DNA from: Streptomyces akebiae
GTDB lineage: Bacteria; Actinomycetota; Actinomycetes; Streptomycetales; Streptomycetaceae
NCBI RefSeq assembly: GCF_019599145.1
Contig: NZ_CP080647.1
Coordinates: 496,001 to 560,000 of the forward strand
DNA length: 64,000 bases
Direction of reading: 5' to 3'
Shown: piece by piece, positions 58,544 through 64,000 of the stretch
Layout: every line of letters begins with the position of its first letter
Position numbering within the stretch: the stretch's first letter is position 1
Made by a program: the position numbers and the translations under genes
Notes under the pieces: model-generated
What the model saw: the letters and a program-made list of their open reading frames with translations, nothing else
Database searches by the model: none
What the model was told of the DNA's origin: nothing

Positions 58544-60777
58544 CCGCGTCCCAGGACACCGCCCAGCCGCCCACGCACGGCAGACGCAAGGCGGCCCCGT
58601 CGAAGCGCCCGGTGCCGAGGGGCAGGCAGAAGACCGTGCGCACGCCGACCGTCCTCCAGATGGAGGCCGTGGAGTGCGGCGCCGCGTCCCTCGCCATGGT
58701 GCTCGGCCACTACGGACGGCACATCCCGCTGGAGGAACTGCGCATCGCCTGCGGTGTCTCCCGGGACGGCTCGCGCGCCAGCAACCTGCTGAAGGCGGCC
58801 CGCAGTTACGGACTGACCGCCAAGGGCATGCAGATGGACGTGGCCGCCCTCGCCGAGGTGAAGGCACCGGCCGTCCTGTTCTGGGAGTTCAACCACTACG
58901 TCGTCTACGACGGCATGGGGCGCCGCTTCGGCCGGCGCGGCGTCCACATCAACGACCCCGGCAAGGGCCGCCGGTTCGTGCCCATGGAGGAGTTCGACTC
59001 CAGCTTCACCGGTGTCGTCCTCGTCATGGAGCCCGGCGCCGACTTCGCGAAGGGCGGTCGCAGGCCCGGTGTCCTCGGCGCCATGCCCGCCCGGATGCGC
59101 GGCACCGCCGGCACGCTGCCCGCCGCCGTCCTCGCCAGCCTCCTCCTGGTGGCGGTCGGCGCGGCCGTCCCCGCGCTGAGCCGTACCTACATCGACATGT
59201 TCCTGATCGGCGGCCAGACCTCCCTGCTGGGCGTGCTGTTCGCGTCGATGGGCGCGTGCGTGCTGCTGACCGTCCTGCTGACCTGGTTGCAGCAGGCCAA
59301 CCTGCTGCGCGGCCGGCTGATCTCCTCCACCCTCTCCAGCGCCCGCTTCCTGCGGCACCTCCTGCGCCTGCCGGTCACCTTCTTCTCCCAGCGCAGCCCC
59401 GCCGACCTCGTCCAGCGGCTGCAGTCCAACGACGCGGTCGCCGAGACCCTGGCCCGGGATCTCGCGGCGGCCGGTGTGGACGCGGTCGTGGTCGTCCTCT
59501 ACGCCGTGCTCCTCTACACGTACGACCCGCAGCTCACCTTCGTCGGCATCGCGGTGGCGCTGCTGAACGTGGTGGCGATGCGGGTGGTGATCCGGCTGCG
59601 CGCGACCCGTACGGCGAAGCTGCGCGCGGACAACGCGCGGCTCACCAACACGGCGTACACCGGACTGCAGCTGATCGAGACGATGAAGGCGACCGGCGGC
59701 GAGGAGGGCTACTTCCGCAAGTGGGCCGGGCAGCACGCCACCACGCTGGAGGAACAGCAGCGGCTGGGGGTGCCGAGCGCCTGGCTGGGGGTCGTCGCCC
59801 CGACCCTGGCCACGATCAACAGCGCGCTCATCCTGTGGATCGGCGGTATGCGGGCGGTCGAGGGCCATATATCCGTGGGTCTGCTGGTCGCGTTCCAGGC
59901 TCTGGTCACCCGGTTCACGGCGCCCCTCACCCGCCTCAACGGGGTGGCGGGCCGTATCCAGGACTTCGCGGCCGACGTGGCCCGGCTGAAGGACGTGGAG
60001 AACTTCCGGGCCGACCCGTTGTACGCCCGCCCGGACTCCGCCGAGTCCACGCGTCGGCTCAACGGCCATGTCGAGCTGGAGAACATCACCTTCGGCTACA
60101 GCCCTCTCGACAAGCCCCTGCTCACGGGCTTCGACCTCACCGTCGGGCCGGGGCAGCAGGTGGCGCTCGTCGGCGGCTCCGGCAGCGGCAAGTCGACGGT
60201 GTCGAGGCTGATCTCGGGCCTCTACACCCCGTGGGAGGGCGTGATCCGCATCGACGGCCGTCGCCTGGAGGACATCCCGAGGGGGGCGCTGGCCGCCTCC
60301 GTCTCCTTCGTCGACCAGGAGGTGTTCCTCTTCGAGGGCACCGTCCGCGACAACGTCGCCCTGTGGGATCCCTCGATCCCGGAGGAGGCCGTGGTGGAGG
60401 CGCTGCGGGACGCGGCCCTGTACGACGTGGTGACGCGTCGCCCGGGTGGCATCAACAGCAGGGTCGAGCAGGACGGACGCAACTTCTCCGGCGGGCAGCG
60501 CCAACGCCTGGAGATCGCGCGGGCGTTGGTCCGCAGGCCCAGCATCCTGGTCCTCGACGAGGTGACCAGCGCGCTGGACGCGGAGACCGAGCTGACCGTC
60601 ATGGACAACCTGCGCAAGCGCGGCTGCGCCTGTGTGGTGATCGCCCACCGGCTCAGCACGGTCCGCGACAGCGACGAGATCGTCGTCCTGCAGCACGGCA
60701 CGATCGTGGAGCGCGGCCGGCACGAGGAGCTGGTGGCCCGCGGCGGCGCGTACGCCCAACTCGTCAGGGAGCGATGA
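58540..60777 (+). CDS. NHLM-type ABC transporter with C39 peptidase domain
   Basis: A 745-residue bacteriocin-type exporter. The N-terminal C39 peptidase has Cys46 ('QMEAVECGAASLAMVLGHYG'), His119 ('FNHYVVYDG') and Asp139 ('HINDPGKGRR'), all expected catalytic residues, so it should cut the leader after Gly-Gly. The membrane domain (about residues 190-480) is followed by an ATPase with Walker A 'GGSGSGKST', signature 'FSGGQRQR' and Walker B 'ILVLDEVTSALD'. It is translationally coupled to the HlyD gene. Its dedicated substrate is almost certainly the peptide at 57375. Confidence 0.93.
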   Translation: MTASQDTAQPPTHGRRKAAPSKRPVPRGRQKTVRTPTVLQMEAVECGAASLAMVLGHYGRHIPLEELRIACGVSRDGSRASNLLKAARSYGLTAKGMQMDVAALAEVKAPAVLFWEFNHYVVYDGMGRRFGRRGVHINDPGKGRRFVPMEEFDSSFTGVVLVMEPGADFAKGGRRPGVLGAMPARMRGTAGTLPAAVLASLLLVAVGAAVPALSRTYIDMFLIGGQTSLLGVLFASMGACVLLTVLLTWLQQANLLRGRLISSTLSSARFLRHLLRLPVTFFSQRSPADLVQRLQSNDAVAETLARDLAAAGVDAVVVVLYAVLLYTYDPQLTFVGIAVALLNVVAMRVVIRLRATRTAKLRADNARLTNTAYTGLQLIETMKATGGEEGYFRKWAGQHATTLEEQQRLGVPSAWLGVVAPTLATINSALILWIGGMRAVEGHISVGLLVAFQALVTRFTAPLTRLNGVAGRIQDFAADVARLKDVENFRADPLYARPDSAESTRRLNGHVELENITFGYSPLDKPLLTGFDLTVGPGQQVALVGGSGSGKSTVSRLISGLYTPWEGVIRIDGRRLEDIPRGALAASVSFVDQEVFLFEGTVRDNVALWDPSIPEEAVVEALRDAALYDVVTRRPGGINSRVEQDGRNFSGGQRQRLEIARALVRRPSILVLDEVTSALDAETELTVMDNLRKRGCACVVIAHRLSTVRDSDEIVVLQHGTIVERGRHEELVARGGAYAQLVRER

Positions 60778-60778
60778 G

Positions 60779-63625
60779 ATGACCTCCGTGCACGAGGACC
60801 CGAGCGGTCAGGGCGGCTACGACGGCGACCTCGTCCTCGGCGCGCTCGGCGCGATGGGCACATCCCTCGACTGCGCCGGCCACACCCGCCTGGACCTCGA
60901 AGGCCCGCAGACGCTGTGGCTGGTGGCCTCCGGTGCCCTGGACCTGTTCGCGGTCGACGCCGTCCAGCAGGGCCACTGGCACCATCTGGGCCGCCTCGAA
61001 GCGGGTGCGCTGCTGCTCGGTCCGGTCGCCGGGCCCCAGCACACGCTGGTCGCCCGCCCGCTGCGCGACTGCGTGGTCCGGCGCATCGGCCTGCGTGAGC
61101 TGTACCAGCAAGGGGGCACCGAGACCTGGTCGTACGACGAGTGGGGCAACCCGCAGCTCGTACCCCCGCAGACGAGCCCTCTCGAATACGCCCTCGCGCT
61201 GGGCGTCGGCCGTGGCCTGTCCATCCTCTTCCAGGCGCCGATGGCCACCGAGCAGGCCGCCGCGCCCACCGACGACGACGTGTTCTGGATGCGGGTGCCG
61301 CCCGGCAGTGTCCAGTACGGCTCGCTGTACGGCGCGGAGGCGGCGGCCGATCTGCTGATGGACCCGGGGGTCTGGCAGAGCATGGTCGACCAGCAGTACC
61401 GGCTGCTGGCCACGCTGGACCGCTGGATCGAGCAGCTGGAGCGCACCCACGAGGACCGTACGGCCGCCGGGATCAAGGCCGGTGAGGCAGTACGCGCGCA
61501 GGCCGACCGCACCCTGCTCGCCTCCATCGGCAAGTCCTCGACGAACCGGCGTACGACGGCCGCCGACGCGGACGCCACGTACGCGGCCTGCGGGCTCGTC
61601 GCCCGGGCGGCGGGGATCTCGCTGTCGGAGCCGGCGCAGAGCGGCACCGAGAGCGACCGGCTCGACCCCGTGGAACGCATCGCGCTCGCCTCCCGGGTCC
61701 GCGTCCGTGCCGTACGCCTCGCCGGAAGCTGGTGGCGGGAGAACGTCGGGCCGTTGGTCGGGCACCGGGCGCTGTCCGGTGCGCCGGTGGCGCTGCTGTG
61801 GCGGCGCGGCGGCTATGTGGCCGTCCAGCCGTCGTCCGGCCGGGAGACACCGATCGAGAAGGCGAACGCGGCCGAGTTCGAGCCGCGTGCCGTGATGTTC
61901 TACCGCCCGCTGCCCGAACGGGTACTGAGTCCGCTGCGCCTGATGCGGTTCAGCCTCCACGGGACGAGCGGTGACATGACGGGCCTGCTGCTCAGCGGGC
62001 TGGTGACGGTCGTGCTCGGCTCGCTCGTGCCCGTCGCGACGGGCCGGATCCTGGGCGAGTACGTGCCGAAGGCCCAGGAGAACCTGATCGTGCAGGTCTG
62101 TCTGGCGATCATGCTCGCGAGTGTGGTGTCGGCGGCGTTCCTGCTGCTGCAGAACCTGACGATCCTCCGTCTGGAGGGCCGTATCGAGGCCACGCTGCAA
62201 CCGGCGGTCTGGGACCGTCTGTTGCGGCTGCCGACCAAGTTCTTCACCTCGCGTTCCACGGGCGAACTGGCCAGCGCGGCCATGGGCATCAGCGCGATCC
62301 GCCGCACCCTGGCAGGCGTCGGCCCGGTGGTCGCCCAGTCGGTGACCGTCGGAGCGGTGAACCTCGCCCTGCTGCTCTGGTACAGCGTCCCGATGGCTCT
62401 GGCGGCGATCGGCATGCTGGTCGTCGTGGCGGCGGTGTTCCTCGGCCTCGGTCTGTGGCAGGTCCGCTGGCAGCGCCGTCTGGTGGTGCTGGGCAACAAG
62501 CTGAACAACCAGGCCTTCCAGACCCTGCGGGGTCTGCCGAAGCTCCGGGTGGCTGCCGCCGAGAACTACGCCTACGCGGCCTGGGCCGGCGAGTTCGCGC
62601 GCAGCCGGGAGCTCCAGCAGAAGGTAGGTGGCATCAAGAACCTCAACACGGTGCTGGGCGCGGTGTATCTCCCCCTGTGCACCCTGCTGATGTTCATGCT
62701 GCTGGCGGGCCCGGCACGCGGTTCGATGTCGGCGGCCGAGTTCCTGACCTTCAACACCTCGGTGACGATGCTGCTGACGTCGGTCACCCAGCTGACGGGG
62801 GCCTTCGTGTCGGCGGTGGCCGTGCTGCCGCTGTTCGAGGAGATCAAGCCGGTGCTGGAGGCGACGCCGGAGGTCCGCACGGCGAGCACCCGGCCGGGCG
62901 TTCTGTCCGGAGCGCTGGAGGCCCGCCGGGTCTCCTTCCGCTATGCGGACGACGGACCGCTCGTGCTGGACGACGTGTCCTTCGCCGTCGAGCCCGGGGA
63001 GTTCGTGGCGATCGTCGGCCCGAGCGGCTGCGGGAAGTCGACCCTGCTGCGCCTGCTCATCGGTTTCGACAGGCCGGTCTCCGGGAGCGTCCTGTACGAC
63101 GGTCAGGACCTCGGCGCCCTGGACCAGTCCGCCGTACGCCGTCAGTGCGGTGTCGTGCTCCAGCACGCACAGCCGTTCACCGGCTCGATCCTGGACGTCA
63201 TCTGCGGCACCGAGCCGTTCACGCCCGAGGAGGCGATGGCGGCGGCCGCGATGGCGGGCCTGGCGGAGGACATCCAGCGCATGCCGATGGGCCTGCACAC
63301 CATCGTCCAGGGCAACGGCGCGATCTCGGGCGGGCAGCGGCAACGCCTGATGATCGCCCAGGCGTTGATCCGCCGTCCCCGCATCCTCTTCTTCGACGAG
63401 GCCACGAGCGCCCTCGACAACGAGACCCAGCGCACGGTCATCGAGAGCACGCGGGCCCTGAACGCCACACGGATCGTCATCGCCCACCGGCTGTCCACGG
63501 TGATGGACGCGGACCGGGTGGTGGTCATGGAGGACGGCAAGGTGGCGGAGGTGGGAGCGCCGGGCGAGCTGCTGGCGAACCCCGCCGGGCGGCTGCACGA
63601 GCTGGTGCGCCGCCAGATGGCCTGA
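60779..63625 (+). CDS. NHLM-type ABC transporter, second ATPase subunit
   Basis: A 948-residue protein. The N-terminal soluble part (about residues 1-380) contains a cyclic-nucleotide-binding-like beta region ('LWLVASGALDLFAVD...GALLLGPVAG') and a helical stretch. It is followed by membrane helices (about 395-660) and an ATPase with Walker A 'GPSGCGKST', signature 'ISGGQRQR', Walker B 'ILFFDEATSALD' and 'IVIAHRLSTVMDADRV'. No C39 domain is present. It matches the second ABC protein of NHLM systems, probably the non-peptidase half of a heterodimer. It begins one base after the C39 transporter stop. Confidence 0.92.
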   Translation: MTSVHEDPSGQGGYDGDLVLGALGAMGTSLDCAGHTRLDLEGPQTLWLVASGALDLFAVDAVQQGHWHHLGRLEAGALLLGPVAGPQHTLVARPLRDCVVRRIGLRELYQQGGTETWSYDEWGNPQLVPPQTSPLEYALALGVGRGLSILFQAPMATEQAAAPTDDDVFWMRVPPGSVQYGSLYGAEAAADLLMDPGVWQSMVDQQYRLLATLDRWIEQLERTHEDRTAAGIKAGEAVRAQADRTLLASIGKSSTNRRTTAADADATYAACGLVARAAGISLSEPAQSGTESDRLDPVERIALASRVRVRAVRLAGSWWRENVGPLVGHRALSGAPVALLWRRGGYVAVQPSSGRETPIEKANAAEFEPRAVMFYRPLPERVLSPLRLMRFSLHGTSGDMTGLLLSGLVTVVLGSLVPVATGRILGEYVPKAQENLIVQVCLAIMLASVVSAAFLLLQNLTILRLEGRIEATLQPAVWDRLLRLPTKFFTSRSTGELASAAMGISAIRRTLAGVGPVVAQSVTVGAVNLALLLWYSVPMALAAIGMLVVVAAVFLGLGLWQVRWQRRLVVLGNKLNNQAFQTLRGLPKLRVAAAENYAYAAWAGEFARSRELQQKVGGIKNLNTVLGAVYLPLCTLLMFMLLAGPARGSMSAAEFLTFNTSVTMLLTSVTQLTGAFVSAVAVLPLFEEIKPVLEATPEVRTASTRPGVLSGALEARRVSFRYADDGPLVLDDVSFAVEPGEFVAIVGPSGCGKSTLLRLLIGFDRPVSGSVLYDGQDLGALDQSAVRRQCGVVLQHAQPFTGSILDVICGTEPFTPEEAMAAAAMAGLAEDIQRMPMGLHTIVQGNGAISGGQRQRLMIAQALIRRPRILFFDEATSALDNETQRTVIESTRALNATRIVIAHRLSTVMDADRVVVMEDGKVAEVGAPGELLANPAGRLHELVRRQMA

Positions 63626-63670
63626 GCCGCGCTCGGTGGGTCTCGGAAGGGCTGTGCCGCGGTCCGGCTT

Positions 63671-64000
63671 TCAGTCTCCCGGGACGCCGTTCACGGGGAC
63701 CGCGGTGACCTCGATGAGCCGGATGTGCGCGCCGGGGATGACGACGTAGTCCGCTTCCGAGGGCCGCGGGCGGTCCTCGCCGGGGCTCCGGATCGAGATC
63801 GGGTGGTGCAGGGCGACGTCACGGTAGTAGGTGTCTCGCTCGTCGGAGACCATGTGTCCGCTGCCGCACACCAGCGTGCCGTCGTCCATCAGCACCTGAA
63901 CCGCGGGATCGGCCTCGCCACGGCCGGGCTTGAGGAGTTCGGCCCATACGGTGCCGGGCGCGGTGGACCAGCTGCTCGCGCCGCTGCGGCGGCCGCGCAG
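63671..64000 (-). CDS. C-terminal fragment of an uncharacterised protein
   Basis: The minus-strand frame is open from the right edge and ends with TGA at 63671-63673, giving the last 109 residues. They include 'WSTAPGTVWAELLKPGRGEADPAVQVLMDDGTLVCGSGHMV' and 'DYVVIPGAHIRLIEVTAVPVNG', a beta-rich pattern. I recognise no family. The start lies beyond the window. It is convergent with the NHLM transporter gene and probably unrelated. Confidence 0.6.
   Translation of the reverse strand: MRGRRSGASSWSTAPGTVWAELLKPGRGEADPAVQVLMDDGTLVCGSGHMVSDERDTYYRDVALHHPISIRSPGEDRPRPSEADYVVIPGAHIRLIEVTAVPVNGVPGD

Overview
The window is chromosomal DNA from an actinomycete, almost certainly a Streptomyces. GC content is very high, codon third positions are strongly G/C biased, and GTG starts and ATGA/GTGA overlaps are common. 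The gene families are typical of the genus: ROK-regulated sugar importers without an ATPase, mycothiol enzymes, SpoIIE phosphatases, streptogrisin-type proteases and a ram/amf-type lanthipeptide operon. I saw no rRNA, tRNA, CRISPR array, insertion sequence or prophage gene.

Layout. 1-5.7 kb: the end of an FtsX-like permease, an orphan NarL-type response regulator, a PPOX/F420-type oxidoreductase, a secreted HAD phosphatase, a methyltransferase-GNAT pair and a membrane-anchored S1 protease. 5.8-11.6 kb: a ROK repressor facing a sugar ABC importer operon (two permeases, a lipoprotein binding protein, a Gfo/Idh/MocA dehydrogenase). 11.6-12.9 kb: an L,D-transpeptidase and an AhpD-like protein. 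13.0-21.2 kb: a minus-strand operon predicted to make and activate p-aminobenzoate (ABM/membrane protein, fused PabAB, benzoate-CoA-ligase-like enzyme, second AMP ligase, FAD monooxygenase, PabC-like lyase). 21.5-31.2 kb: a PLP decarboxylase, two SDRs, mycothiol-dependent formaldehyde dehydrogenase with an MBL hydrolase and a CsoR/FrmR-family regulator, an ABC exporter and an aldehyde dehydrogenase. 31.4-42.3 kb: small secreted proteins, a glycosyltransferase, a TetR repressor facing a secreted beta-propeller, a GH5 glycosidase, two tandem AOC-like secreted proteins, an XdhC-like protein and a phosphoesterase.

42.3-55.1 kb is a class III lanthipeptide (SapB/AmfS-type) locus: LanKC synthetase, a 38-residue precursor with two SxxSxxxC motifs, two half-ABC exporters and a convergent RamR/AmfR-type regulator. 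Two large SpoIIE phosphatases flank it. It contains unusual simple repeats. A 12-bp tandem array lies between the precursor and the exporter genes, and a Thr-Gly/Ala microsatellite lies inside the synthetase cyclase domain.

55.3-64 kb holds a second S1 protease and, divergently, the most intriguing system. It encodes a 71-residue double-glycine-leader peptide whose core is cysteine-free, hydrophobic and internally duplicated. A strong hairpin terminator follows the peptide gene, and then come an HlyD-like adaptor, a C39-peptidase ABC transporter and a large NHLM-type ABC transporter. No modifying enzyme is visible, so this looks like a dedicated processing-export cassette for one unmodified peptide of unknown function.
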